64,000 bases of DNA, taken from the NCBI GenBank assembly GCA_933228675.1, contig OW121741.1, positions 43,175,080 through 43,239,079 of the forward strand, given 5' to 3'. The notes beneath the pieces were generated by a model. It saw only the letters and a list, made by a program, of their open reading frames with translations, ran no database searches and was not told where the DNA came from. The stretch's first letter is position 1. Every line of letters starts with the position of its first letter. Shown in pieces: positions 13,094 through 24,177 of this stretch. A program made the translations under genes and the position numbers. Origin of the DNA: Stomorhina lunata (taxonomy: Eukaryota > Arthropoda > Insecta > Diptera > Rhiniidae).

Positions 13094-13640
13094 GGAATCC
13101 TTTTGAAATTCTAAGACGATTGAACGACGTCCGTCTGTCTGTCTGTCTGTTGAAAGCACGATAGGGTCTAAACGAAAGGCGCTAGGTCGCGGAAACTATA
13201 TTCTTCATAAAAATATTCTTCATTTCTGGAAAAATTTACCATAGCTCCCGACACCAAAAAGTTATGGTTTCTGTCCATCTGTCTGTCAAATGAAAGCGCA
13301 ATAGTGCCTTAAAAAATATTAGAGGGGCAAAATCTTACAAAAATAATTACGATATCTCAAAAAAGTTATGTATTGAAATTGAGCGAAATCGGTTTACATT
13401 TAGGTAGAGCTCCCATATAACCCCGCCCCGGGAATCACATTAATGCTGATTAATTGAATACAATTGCTATAGCTATGACTTAATTTAATTTCGGTCTATA
13501 TTTGACCATAGCCTTCATATAAAAACCACTCCTGGAAACCACTAAAATGCCACAAACGTATACAATTTTGTGACAATCGGTCATCATTTAACTTTAGTTC
13601 TTATATATATATGTATATATCTATGTCATCTAATGAAGTA
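13094..13640. repeat. Dispersed repeat with (GTCT)n patch
   Basis: Contains '(gtct)n' at about 13128-13150 and a second 'gtccatctgtctgtc' at 13275, plus phrases such as 'gctcccatataa' that also occur in repeat R. It is probably a distantly related element. No ORF. Confidence 0.45.
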
Positions 13641-14176
13641 TTAGCCCAGAACAAGTCCAAACGTTTTTTTAGTCTTGTCTAGTCTAACCAAGGGCTGTCC
13701 AATCACGGATACAAAAAAATAGTCATGTGGTATTGATAGTAATCTGTGAGTATGTTTCCTATGTAAACAGTAAATACGTTTTGAAGTTACACTTTTCTTT
13801 TACATGGTCACATTTTGAAGTCATTTCAAAAATATTTGAGGTCAAAAGCAATAATAGCTAAAGACAACTTAAATGCTTCACTTTTTTATTACTAAATTCA
13901 CGTTCACGGCATCGGGTCACTACAACGTTAAGCCGTATTTCGTTTGACACAATTTTCCAAAATGAGTTTGAACATAGTTACTAGACAACGGACAACCTAC
14001 TAGTGACGGTAACCAGGGAACTTCGGACGGCAGATGTCATCGAGATGTCATCGTAAAAATTTACTTTTTTCCTTTTAATTAATTGCTCTTACTTGCTGGG
14101 TCGGTACCACTTATATCCAGGTTTCTTCTTTAACTGTAAAGGAAAATTTGCCAAGGAATTTAAAAAATTCAACATA
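13641..14176. other. Mixed noncoding DNA with relic of the giant foldback end
   Basis: The segment 13700-13880 resembles the reverse complement of 8640-8775 (the right edge and flank of the giant foldback), including 'gaagttacacttttctttta'. A tandem 'gatgtcatc' lies at 14033-14050. Nothing coding is seen. Confidence 0.5.
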
Positions 14177-14934
14177 TATGGTCAAGCCCGACCATACGAT
14201 ACCCTTCACCACTAAGGTCAAAGGTGTTTTCTTTTCCTGTATAAAGACAAATATTTGCTAAATTTTGCCATCATACACACATTTTATCAAAATTTATATA
14301 TTTAAGCTGTTTCCGTCATTTGGACTTATATGAGAGCTAGGGTCATATGCGGACCGGTTATCTCGAAATTTGGCGAATTGATTACAGTTGTTACAAAAAT
14401 TATGTATGCAAAAAATAAACTTAAAATTCTCATTATTTAAATTTACGAGCATTTTAGTGATTTTTGTCTCATTTAGTGCGTTTTTAAAGAAAGTTTGTGT
14501 AGGAGCTATGGTCAAATGTGGACCGATTTCAACGAAATTTGGTACAATGATTTAAGTTTACATAAGCAGTATTTGTTTTAAATTTCATTAGCAAATATTG
14601 ATATTTGTGGCCAATATATCAATTCCGGGAAGTGGAACCTATGGGAGGTACCATAAACAATGGACCGATTTTGACGAATTTCAATAGTCAAATGATATGT
14701 GCCAAATTTCATCAAATTATCTTTAGAATTGCGACCTCTACTTTGATTACAAGGTTTACATGGGGGTCCAGCCAGCCGACCAGACGGACGGACTGACATC
14801 GCTAAATCGACTCAGAAAGTTATTCTATTCCTATTGGTATACTAAAAGGTGGTCTAAGGCAAATATTTCTATGCGTTACATACATCAGCACAAACTTATA
14901 ATACCCTTTCCACCTATAGTGGTGAAGGGTATAA
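14177..14934 (+). mobile_element. Dispersed repeat R, copy 2
   Basis: Begins 'ggtcaagcccgaccatacga' and ends 'ggtggtgaaggg'-like at 14930. It is the inverted counterpart of copy 1, and the R words around the GTCC patch are recognisable throughout. The short open frames on both strands are repeat artefacts. Confidence 0.8.
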
Positions 14935-15147
14935 AATCTTCAACAAAAATATTAATTTTCTTTCCAAAGGAAAAAATCATAACTTTTTAGAAACGCAAAA
15001 TTTTTGGCGTTCAAAAAAATAGTATCAGTATTAGAAAATGTGCCTAAAAAATTGTTGATTATTTTTTTGTATCTCATTTTGTTAGATATACTTTAATATT
15101 TTGCTAAAAAGCCCTCATTAACTTTTACCGCTGTGCAACGCCGATCC

Positions 15148-15184
15148 GTGCAGATCTCTAATTGAGTCAATTAGAGATCTGCAC
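15148..15184. repeat. Perfect 18-bp inverted repeat with 1-nt centre
   Basis: 'gtgcagatctctaattga', a single g, then 'tcaattagagatctgcac'. Both arms match perfectly and could form a cruciform or hairpin. Confidence 0.9.
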
Positions 15185-15199
15185 CATTCTATAGAAATG

Positions 15200-15700
15200 T
15201 TTTTTTTTTTTATGCTGACTTCACAGACGTTCATTCTTGATCTAAATTTCCCGGCTTGTCTCTAAAAACACCTTTTTTTGACATCACTCCATAGGTGTTC
15301 AATTGGGTTTATGTCTGTGGACTGAGCCGATCATTCCGATACCTCAATTTAATTTTTTTTTGCTATTTTACTGGCATATTCGGGGTCGTTAACTTGTTGG
15401 AATGCACATTTAAGCGACATTTTATATTCTACGTGAGGTATCATATATTTACAATTTTCATATACATTGACGAGCCCATGTTGCCTTTTATCCAAAATAT
15501 TGGCCCTGCGCCATTTTTAGACAACCCCAAACGTTAAGTTTTACATTACCATGATTCACCGTCTTCATAATTTTGCACCACCATGATAAAGAGACCAAAA
15601 ACAAGGAATGCAATTAAAATTTGGCATGAGCAAAAATTAATTTTTTCACTTATATAAAATATTTTTTATAAAGCGCTACTATTTTATTTCACACAGCTGT
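15200..15700 (-). pseudogene. Decayed Tc1-like transposase
   Basis: On the minus strand, about 15530-15290 reads fragments GPIFWIKGNMGSSMYMKIV, then FQQVNDPEYASK (second catalytic D context), then SAQSTDINPIEHLWSDVKK (D and E of the C-terminal catalytic block). The pieces are in different frames and include a stop, so the gene is inactive. The layout and spacing fit a Tc1-clade DD34E transposase, but too much is degraded for a family name. The AT-rich stretch after 15550 probably contains the remaining N-terminal part beyond recognition. Confidence 0.65.
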
Positions 15701-16152
15701 ATATGGAGAAATTATCTTCTTTCTAATTTAAAACTTTAAAACACCTTTCAAACCAAAGCTTATTTTTTAACTCCAACCCAAAAAATGTCGATCACACAAC
15801 AAATTTTTAAATTGACTCCAAAAATGATTTGAAAAAATAAAACAGATCGTTACTCTATTGATTTCCGTTATTCTTATATCGTCAGTTTAAGAGAAAAGTT
15901 ACTAAACCACATTACCGGCCTATACCATATTACCAGAACTTACTCTACATTAAACCCTATATCAAAACTTACTTTATATTATAATTTGTACTTGATAATT
16001 TTAAATATCAAATTACCTACTTCCAAAAATTATCACAGTTCCCAAAATGTTTCGTATTTTAAAGTTTAAATTTTCGTTCATTATTTTAGCTAAATGTTTG
16101 AATCTCAGATCTGGGTCTAAGTTAAAGATGCATGAATAAATCCGAATATATT
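15701..16152. other. Noncoding DNA, nothing recognised
   Basis: AT-rich, with no terminal repeats, ORFs or similarity to other parts of the window noticed. Confidence 0.5.
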
Positions 16153-16849
16153 TATACCCTTCGCTGAGACCCACCTTTTAGTATACCAATCGACTTAGAA
16201 TCATTCCCTGAGTTGTGTTAACGATGTCCGCCCGGCTGGCTCGCTGGCCGGTTATTCATGTAAGCTTGTTATCTATCATTCTACAGATCGTAACTTTAAA
16301 GATAATTTGATGAAATTTGGCACAGGCTCATATTTTGATACCTATTCTTTTTGGGTGAAATCAGATCACAATTTTGGGTACCTCCCATAGGGATGGGACA
16401 AATTAAGTTGTAATATAATATTCGGCACAAATATTGCTTATCATAACCTTAATCAGTGTTTCTAATTTTGTAGAAATCGGCCAATATTTGACCATACCTC
16501 CCATACAACCCACATTCTCAAAAGACGTTTTATATACAAAAACGTTAATAACTCTAAAGATAAATGCACTTGATTATTTAAACTTTGCACAGATAAATAT
16601 TTTATAAATATGAACCAATAACCAAAATTTAGTAACAATCGGTCCACAATTGACCCTAGCTCCCATATCAGGCCCTTAGCCGGAAATGATATAAATCTCG
16701 AAATTTTTAAAAAAATATCACATAGTATGCTATGTGTGTCTCTAAGACTTAAGGAAAACTTGTTTAATTGTTGGTCTATATTTGACCTTAGTAGTGAAGG
16801 GTATGATATAGTCGGGCTTGACCGACTATAGCTTTTCTTACTTGTTTTT
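16153..16849 (-). mobile_element. Dispersed repeat R, copy 3 (diverged)
   Basis: Starts with 'tatacccttcgctgagaccc' and ends 'gaccgactatagcttttctt' with the usual cttacttg tail. It is more diverged than copies 1 and 2 and closest to the copy at 35.6-36.3 kb, with which it shares 'ctcaaaagacgttt', so at least two R subfamilies exist. Confidence 0.75.
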
Positions 16850-17119
16850 TAATAAATATTTTGTAAAAAATGGGCTAAAAATGCCAGTTTAAACGGCTTG
16901 ACATCGCGAGAAAAGTCTTTAATTTTGTGTTTAAACTTGATTATGGTAATAAATACTTTCAGACTGAACTTTTTACCCCATTTAGATAAAGTAAGAATTA
17001 TTAAAAATATGAAATTATAGCGGTCTACTAATTTTCAGTTATCTTCAATTTCTTATATTTTCTTAACTATATTCTTTTTTTCTTAACTATATTATATTCT
17101 TAAACGAGCAATAATTGTT

Positions 17120-17120
<1 letters not shown>

Positions 17121-17209
<89 letters not shown>
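17121..17209. repeat. (TA)n microsatellite, left part
   Basis: An uninterrupted TA run of about 88 bp that resumes at 18503-18537 on the far side of the DD37E element. It was probably one microsatellite, split by TA-targeted insertion. Confidence 0.9.
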
Positions 17210-17211
<2 letters not shown>

Positions 17212-18499
17212 AGTGCTCTAAATAAAATTTGCAGTTGAATTTTCTTAAATAAAAATCAAACCTTTTAATATAAAAACTCTACAAAATACGCAAATATAAT
17301 GACATATTATACAAAATCATTTAGCATTAAAATGTTTACTTAGTACTCGGGTTTTGCAAAATTATCGACTTTTTTCGGAAACCCTCCCATTAAATATTTT
17401 ACAGTTGCTTCTGATACCTTTTTGGAGCATGTGTTCCACCTGCGCTTAAAATCGTTCTTGGAAATCTTTCCTGTGTTCTTCAATTCCTTTTTTACCAGAG
17501 CCCAATACCTTTCCACAGGCCGAAGTTCTGGACAGTTAGGTGGATTTGCCTCTCGTGGTACAAAAATGACATTATTCTTTGAGTACCACTCAAGTGCCTT
17601 TTTTCCATAATGGCATGATGCCAAATCGGGCCAAAAAAATGTAGTCACTCTGTGCTCTCTTAAAAAGGGTAACAACCGTTTTTGTAGGCACTCCTTTATA
17701 TAAATTTCTGTGTTTATTGTGCCAGATGCCACAAATACTTTACTTCTTTTGCCACAACTGCAAATAGCTTGCCACACGAGAAACTTCTTAGGGAATTTTG
17801 TTTGTTTTTTTTTTTGTGCGAAACTCTTGCCGAACATTGCCCCGTTTATCAGCAACATAAAAATATTGAGCAGGAAGTTGAGAAAAGTCTGCCAGTACGT
17901 ATGTTTCATCATCCATCACACAACAGGTGTATTTTTTATAAAATCAGACTTCAATTTTTTCGCTCGTTTTTTTGCTTCTAAGTTCTTTATAGCATTGCGA
18001 TCTGGAACCTTTTGGACTTTGTATGTCTTCAGTCCAGCATAAGCTTTGACTCTATGTGCAAAATTCGTAGAACATTTCACCGTACGAGCAGCTTTTCTTA
18101 AAGAAGTGTTAGGCGCTCTTCGAAAGAGTCGCTCGACTTCTTTTGCCTTACCAATATCTGTAGGACCTTTTTTCCTCCCTGATCCAGGTTTTCTTTCAAT
18201 GCTCAGGTTTTCCTTATACCGTCTGATGGCATTAGAAACCGTTCGAGGGCCAACTTTCAAATTTTTAGCTATTTTTTTAAAAGTCCATCACGGATTTTTT
18301 TCAAAAGTTTTAATTATATTTTCACGAACTTTTTTTTCGCAGTCCATTTTGATTGAAATAACAATTGAAAATTAATAATTTCTAAAATAATAGTAACTGA
18401 CATATCTATAGAAACTAACTTGATCAAAAAATAAATTATTTCTTGCACTATGGATAAATTTTGTCTAAAATAGTAAATGCATATTTTTTTTAGAACACT

Positions 18500-18501
<2 letters not shown>
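17210..18501 (-). mobile_element. DD37E mariner-like element, copy 1
   Basis: About 1.29 kb, bounded by 'agagtgctctaaataaaatt' and the reverse complement of 'agagtgttctaaaaaaaata'. It is inserted in a (TA)n tract, as expected for Tc1/mariner TA targeting. It carries one broken transposase gene on the minus strand. Related copies lie at about 29865-30973 and 63099-64000. Confidence 0.9.
17340..18347 (-). pseudogene. DD37E transposase, broken
   Basis: Would encode a Tc1/mariner-superfamily transposase of about 335 residues acting in the nucleus on its own TIRs. N-terminal helix-turn-helix parts (NLKVGPRTVSNAIRRYKEN; GSGRKKGP linker) are visible. The catalytic triad can be read as D in an MDDETY context, D in FWPDLASCHY and E in RPVERYW. 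I count 37 residues between the second D and the E, so it is DD37E, as in the ITmD37E/TRT lineages. Breaks: a stop in the NPsW helix (CCG TGA TGG), a 6-A tract where 7 are needed before MDDETY, and an 11-A tract where the intact frame has 7. It cannot make transposase as it stands. Confidence 0.9.

Positions 18502-18502
<1 letters not shown>

Positions 18503-18537
<35 letters not shown>
18503..18537. repeat. (TA)n microsatellite, right part
   Basis: Continuation of the TA run interrupted by the DD37E element. Confidence 0.9.
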
Positions 18538-18538
<1 letters not shown>

Positions 18539-19610
18539 GGCTATCTCGAAAACGGCTCTAACGATTTTGATAAAATTTAGACGTGTAGGTTGATGTAGGT
18601 TTTGATGTGTAGGTTGACTAAGAAAACGCTATATCTACTTAAGTAATAGACATAGAAACAAAATTTAAATTATGTTTTGAATAGCTGTTAAAATAAGCGG
18701 ACAGGTGCTTGGTACTTTTTTCAATCTATGCCCGAAAGGGGGTAAAAATGGGTGAAAATATTTTTTTGGTACCATTTTAACCCCTTGACGTATTTCCACG
18801 AGTCTGACTCGTGGTACAATTTCTGTGCCTAACATGATTATCACGAGTCCGACTCGTGGTACTATTTATGTGCCTAACATGATTATCACGAGTCTGACTC
18901 GTTGTGCGACTGTTCTTAAGCATCAAAACCGGTTTGTTTAGTGCAACTTGTGTGCGAACAGTTGGAAGCGAACTTCGTTGCGCAGATTGATACGTCAAGG
19001 GGTTGAGCCACTCTTATCTTTTGAACCAAACAATATTGTAAAGAATTTTGTAATGCAATCAATAAATGTAAGAAAAATATTAAACACGTATATGGTACTT
19101 TTTTGAATATGAATATGAATAGGAAGAATACGTTAATTGTATTTTTATAAAAAGTACCGAATTCAATTGGTACCAAATATGCATATGTTACTTATTAGAA
19201 ATTAGGGGATAAAAGGGGAAAAATTAATATGTTATAACTTTAGCTAAAGTTATTGAGCATGAGACGATGAAAGTTTTTAAGCTGGTATCGCTATCCGATA
19301 GGTGGCGCCACTGAAAATTACTCAAAATACATTAAATCGTAAATAATTTCCGACAGGTGGCGCCGCTGAAAACTGCTCAAAATGAATTAAATCGTATCTT
19401 TAGCAAAGTTCTTGCGCATGATTAATTATTTAATGAATAAAATGATTCAAAATTAATTGGATATTTGTGTACCGTCTTTTCTCTAAATTTATTTTAACTG
19501 GTTAGTACTTTACAAAGTAAATATATGAAAACTTTAAAATTCGCCTCGAAATGCTTATCATAAAGCTCCGAGCAAGGCTCGGTCGCCCAGGTACTGATTA
19601 TCTAAATAAT
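18538..19610 (+). mobile_element. Dispersed repeat ending in CCGAGCAAGGCTCGG tail
   Basis: Begins with 'ctatctcgaaaacggctct' and ends near 'ctcggtcgcccaggta', preceded by the palindrome CCGAGCAAGGCTCGG. I recall such phrases as common ends of interspersed repeats in insect genomes. Two copies of an 'aggtggcgcc(a/g)ctgaaaa' unit lie at about 19301 and 19357. It has no ORF and a piggyBac-type MITE is inserted. The class is unknown. Confidence 0.4.
18781..19002 (+). mobile_element. piggyBac-type MITE, copy 1
   Basis: 222 bp with perfect ends 'ccccttgacgtat' and 'atacgtcaagggg'. It is flanked by TTAA (18777-18780) on the left and TTGA (19003-19006), a one-base change, on the right. TTAA targets and C-rich tips are hallmarks of piggyBac. 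The interior holds tandem about 60-bp units, each with a 'cacgagtc-n-gactcgtg' hairpin. An inverted second copy lies at 41426-41601 with both TTAA sites intact. Confidence 0.85.
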
Positions 19611-19636
19611 TATCTTTTTATTTATTTTTCTTCTAG

Positions 19637-19710
19637 TTATACTCAAACGTAGGACACCGGTGTGCCAATTTGCCTCACCATTGGATGTTGATATTCATAG
19701 CAATCCACAA
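19637..19710 (+). CDS. Mondo: Mondo/ChREBP-like internal exon
   Basis: A 74-bp exon with acceptor 'ttcttctag' before 19637 and donor 'gtaagt' at 19711. Two leading bases finish a codon begun upstream. The rest reads ILKRRTPVCQFASPLDVD followed by IHSNPQ and ends in phase 0. Mondo-family proteins (MLXIP, MLXIPL; Drosophila Mondo/mio) have the same motif order, with basic residues then PVC-x-F, a PL turn and HxxPQ, just before their EGKYWKR block. They dimerise with Mlx, move between cytoplasm and nucleus with sugar-phosphate levels, and switch on carbohydrate-response genes. The conserved region encoded here is the N-terminal glucose-sensing part. The upstream exon (expected to end in a WRxW-type motif) was not found and probably lies left of the window. 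Confidence 0.8.
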
Positions 19711-20390
19711 GTAAGTATAAAATTTCAATTTCTTCTTCTTTTCTTCACCCGCGTCATCGCATTGAAAAGCGTCGTCAACACTTAATCGGTCTTATCGCCC
19801 ATATTTTGTCGCAATCTGTTTGCCACACTTCTCATGCGTGATTTGTATGATGTGTTAAGTATTCATAAGTGTGGTCGGCCCTATGCTGCTATGCAAATGT
19901 CAAATTCCCATTCTCAGTTTTTTTTTCCGAAAATTTCACCTATAAAAATGTTTTGCCATCTTTTGTTCTTGTTTTTGTCTAGACAACTGTTAATATAAAT
20001 AGCGATAGACTAGCGCTATTTATTGTCTTAATATTATTATATTTTTCGTCTAATCATCAAATTTGTTCAGTTTAACTCACGTGATGTGTCAAAACGTTTT
20101 AGTATTAGTTTTCATTCGGGGGTTTGATATATTTTTCTTAACATGGAGGCAGGAAGGTTATTGTAATAATACAGTATTTAGATTTAGATTTTTATATCTG
20201 TTTATGGGCTCTTTGTAATATTAGGGGTTAATTTATGTTTTGTTGGTCCGAAAAAATGAATGCGATTTGCTATCCATGGATAGAATAGTATAGTATATAG
20301 TAATAGTATATGAAATTATATCAATGTCAATGACCGTCCCTCATACTCTAAAAATGGTATCGAAAAATTTCATGACAGCTACATACATAT
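19711..20390 (+). other. Start of Mondo-like intron, nothing else recognised
   Basis: Follows the donor site. Pyrimidine-rich and AT-rich DNA with no ORF or repeat structure noticed. Confidence 0.6.
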
Positions 20391-21284
20391 TAGGGTGGGT
20401 CGTTTTTTGACTTTTGTCTCTGATCGACTTCTAATAGTGAAATTATGTGGCCAAATTATGTCAATCGGAAGTGTGCAAAATATTATTGATTTATTTTTAG
20501 GATACGAGCCCGCTCATCGGGCCCAAAATTTTTGAGCCCATTTGTATGGGGAAAAATGAAAGTATCTCGTATATTTCGTCCATTTAAGTTTTATTTGTAA
20601 AAGAAAATACAATGGAATCTAAAAGTGATAAAAAAAAAACTTAACTTATATACTTTTTAAGTAAAATTTGCTGAAAAAAGTGCAAAAAAAAAATTTGGTC
20701 ATTTTTGCCCCATGTCTATTAAGGGTTAAAATAATTTTTTTAAATAAAAAAAAAATGATCTTAGTGTAAAATAATTAAGTTAATATTTATTAACATTCTC
20801 TTATAAATTAATAACATTACGTATTTAAAAAATAAACAAAATACAAAAAAATAAAATTGTTCACCTTTGACTCCGGGAAAAAAAGGGTTAAGTCTACCCA
20901 ATTTTTAGAAAAATATAATATTTTTCATAGTTTGGATAATTTTATTCCATATAAACATTAAACTTAAACATAAATAAGATTTATGAAGCATTTACTCAAA
21001 TTATTAAAAAAAAAATACTTTTTTACGAAATTCGCCGAATTCGAACACAAGGTACGGGAAAATGGTTTAAGATATCGACCTCATTTTTTTTAGCTTTATT
21101 GTCTTATTTATCTATTTTAATACACCGATGAGAGAAATTCAAATTTGTAATATTTGTTTAACAAAATTTTCGAAAAATTAAAAAATGAGTTTTGAAACCC
21201 ACCTGAGAAAAATTACTTTTTTTCGAATATGAAAAAAAACTAAATAAATATTTTTATATTTTAACAAAATCAAACTTTTAAGTA

Positions 21285-22562
21285 AAGGGTGTTTTTTTTA
21301 GAGGTATAGAACTTCGAATTGAAATAAAACACAAGAAAATCGTTTTAATGTCCATCAATTTGGCTTTATTGGAAGGATAATTTTATGCCATTAATGTTTA
21401 AATATGATTTCGGGCATGTGGCCGCCGCGGCTTGCTCGAATAAAGCCAATTCTACAGGTCCAATTTTCAACTACTTTTTCGAACATATGGGGCTGTATGT
21501 TGGCAATAACGCCACGAATGTTGGCTTCCAAGTCCCCTAACGTTTCTGGTTTGTTGGCGTAGACGAGCGACTTCACATATCCCCAAAGAAAATAATCCAG
21601 TGGTGTCAAATCACACGATCTTGGTGGCCAATTGACAGGTCCATTCCGTGAAATTATGCGCTCATCGAATGTTTCCTTCAATAAATCAATTGTGACGTGC
21701 GCTGTGTGGCATGTAGCGCCGTCTTGTTGGAACCACAACTCATCCACATTCATGCCATCCAATTGGCTCTATACCGGTCTCCATTTATGGTAACTGACTC
21801 TCCAGCATTATTTCGGAAGAAGTATGGCCCAATGACTTCACCAGCCCATAGAGCACACCAAACAGTCAGTTTTTGTGGATGTAATGGCGTCTCAAGGGTC
21901 TCATGTGGATTCTCTTTACTCCAAATGCGGCAATTTTGTTTGTTGATGTAGCCATTCAACCAAAAATGAGCCTCATCACTGAACAAAATTTTGCGATGAA
22001 AATCAGCATCGAGATCAATCTCATTTTCGGCCCATACACCAAAATCACGACGCATTGCATGGTCTCGCGGCTTTAATTCTTGCACAAGCTGGATCTTGTA
22101 AGGTCGCAAGCCAAGATCTTTGCGCAAAATCTTCCATAAAGTTGATGGACAAAGCTCCAATTGCTGTGCATGGTGGCGAATCGATTCATTCGGGTCCTCT
22201 TCAACACTTTGCTCTACAGCGGCAATTGTTTCTTCGGTGCGCACTGTTCGACGTCCCTGCGGATGCGTATTATCACATAGAGTAAACGTAGTGCGAAAAC
22301 GATCCATGGTTAACCGAATTAATTGCTCTGATGGACGATTATGTCGACCATAAAATGGACGGAGCTTGCGGTAAACTTCGCGAACTGAACCATTATTTTC
22401 GAAATAAATTTGCACGATTTGCAAGCGTTGTTCTTTTGTCAACCTGTTCATGATGAAATGCAAACCAAACTAAATATTAATCACTTGACAGCTGACAAAA
22501 TGGCCGCCAGTTAAAAAAGTGATGCCAACTTAAAGTTCTATACCTCAATAAAAAACACCCGA
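21285..22562 (-). mobile_element. DD41D (rosa-type) mariner-like element
   Basis: Ends 'gggtgttttttttagaggta' and the reverse complement of 'tacctcaataaaaaacaccc' form about 28-bp TIRs, with TA on both outer sides (21283-21284, 22563-22564). It contains one transposase gene with a single frameshift. It is nested in the 20393-22971 element, so it is the younger of the two. Confidence 0.9.
21391..22463 (-). pseudogene. rosa-type transposase with one frameshift
   Basis: About 357 residues in two overlapping frames (22463-21750 and 21762-21391). The N-terminal part starts MNRLTKEQRLQIVQIYFEN, a typical mariner/IS630 HTH start. The second HTH is SIRHHAQQLELCPSTLWKIL. The catalytic residues read as ILFSDEAHFWLNG (first D), WFQQDGATCH (second D) and LTPLDYFLWG (third D). 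I count 41 residues between the second and third D, so it is DD41D, the signature of rosa-type elements known from tephritid flies. The C terminus has the RGGHMPEIIF motif. The only damage seen is a 1-base shift around 21755-21765, near DRYRANW/LDGMNVDELW, so this copy is nearly intact. It may have moved recently, or be a minor variant of an active relative. Confidence 0.9.
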
Positions 22563-22971
22563 TACTTACAAGTCTTAAAATGATAAATCATGTCTTACTT
22601 TGCCAGTTTTTGTCCCAAGTAATTTTGTTTTGCGGTTTACCCTTAGGCGTGTTGTCAAGGACACGAATTTTATTGGAGAAATCGCAATAACTCCAAAACT
22701 GTTTTATGGATTTCGAATTTTTGTGACTTCAAGGAATGCTGCATTAGTTCGCTTTTAGATTCCATTGTCTTTTTTTTACAAATAAATCTTAAATTAACGA
22801 ATACTCTCATTTTCCCCATACAAATGTGCTCCAAAACTTTGGGCCCGTTGCGCAGGCTCGTATCCTAAAAATAAATAAATAATATTTTGCACACTTCCGC
22901 TTGACATAATTTGGCCACATAATTTCACTAGAAGTCGATCAAAGACATAAGTCAAAAAAAACGACCCACCC

Positions 22972-23340
22972 TAATGCACATATCGCCTTCGAGAGCAAGA
23001 CTAAAATAATAAAATCAAATTTTATCAAAAAAAAAAAAACTTTTATCTTATCTTAGAACTTTTCAGCCCAACAAAATTATATACAAAATTACCAATATTT
23101 TGAAATCCAAATTTCACTTCTTATCGTAAGAAAAGTTCCAACGATTTTGTAATGACTTTCTATTTATGATCATAATCTAGGTTTGCTGGACCAGTTTCTT
23201 TAAAAAAATTTAAATCTGAAAGACTTTTTTTCAAATAATCGAACAATTGAAAACTATCTAGATCAGTAATTCCCTATTTAATTTAATTGGGCATTGGAAA
23301 CGATACAAAAGATACTTTTTTTGGCCCGATAGTAATATGT
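22972..23340. other. Intronic DNA, nothing recognised
   Basis: AT-rich spacer between the TIR element and repeat R copy 4. No coding signal. Confidence 0.5.
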
Positions 23341-23344
23341 TATT

Positions 23345-24110
23345 ATACCCTTCACCACCATAGGTGGAAGGGGTATTATAAGTTTGTGCTGATGTATGTA
23401 ACGCATAGAAATATTTGTCTTATACCTACCTTTTAGTATACCATAGAGCGATTCGCCTTCCATACAAGAAAAAAAGTTGTGTCAGTCACCCCCTAGGATT
23501 AAAGGTAATATTAAAACAATTCTAAAAAATTTGTTTTTATTTTTTTACCACGCCTACAAATGCCGCCCTTTTAGTATTTTGTTTACTTGTTTTAAGTCCG
23601 ATCATAACATTTTATATATCGGTATTCGCGGATCTGCAAGGGCTACATTTCTAGCTTTGATAGTTTTTTTCTACCATGTGAATTTATAGTCGTAACTTTT
23701 AAAAACTAGATTTGTACTCGATTTGATTAGGGTGGGTACGAATCGAATTTTAAAAAATGATGACTAGAAATTAACGTAGTAGTAAAAAACTATCAAAGGG
23801 AGAAATGTAGCCCTTATAGAGCCGTGAACACCGATATATAAAGTGATATGATCGGACTAAAGATGGCGACACAGTTAACAAAATACAAAAAGGGCGGTAT
23901 TTGTAGGCGTGGTAAAAAAATAAAAAATATATTTTTATATTTATTTTAACATTATCTATAATCCTGGGTGGTGACTGACTCAACTTTTTTTCGAACCACT
24001 CTAGTATACCAGTAGGCTTAGAATCACTTTTGATGTCAGTCCGTCCGTTCGTCTGGCTGGACGGTTGACTGGCTGGACCCCCATATAAACCATGTAATCA
24101 AATTTGTTTT
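23345..24110 (-). mobile_element. Dispersed repeat R, copy 4, truncated and split
   Basis: The 'cccttcaccaccataggtgg' end is present at 23349. The sequence runs into a foldback insertion at 23444 and resumes at 24003 with 'ctagtataccagtaggctta', then stops at about 24110 well before the other end. The split point lets the foldback's target duplication be read. Confidence 0.85.
23445..24002. mobile_element. 558-bp foldback / MULE-like element with 9-bp duplication
   Basis: About 230-bp inverted arms: the left arm starts 'agagcgattcgcc', the right arm on the minus strand starts 'agagtggttcg'. Both contain 'ttaccacgcctacaaat' and a 'gggcgg'-type block. It is flanked by 'agtatacca' at 23435-23443 and again at 24003-24011. 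Uninterrupted R copies have this word once. A 9-bp target duplication with long arms suits Mutator-like or Foldback transposition. Confidence 0.85.
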
Positions 24111-24177
24111 AAGTTTTAATATCGATCATATTTATTAAATATTTTGTTTTTTTAAGCCATTCTCTACTTCTTTGCAG

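Larger units (their letters stand above)
20393..22971. mobile_element. TIR element (GGGTGGGTCG ends) hosting a rosa-type transposon
   Basis: The left end 'gggtgggtcgttttttgact' and the right end 'cgacccaccc' (minus-strand match) are inverted repeats. Complementarity runs for about 200 bp, including 'ggatacgagcccgctcatcg' versus its counterpart near 22850. TA flanks both tips (20391-20392 and 22972-22973), consistent with a mariner-type MITE-like element. Without the nested 1.28-kb transposon it is about 1.3 kb and has no ORF of its own. Confidence 0.75.

Noticed and set aside
12841..13164. 107-codon plus-strand frame
   Set aside because: Runs from a Tc1 terminal region into a (GTCT)n repeat; no protein-like features.
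17422..18375. Plus-strand frames over the DD37E gene
   Set aside because: Antisense shadows of the transposase; the same shadows recur over the other two copies.
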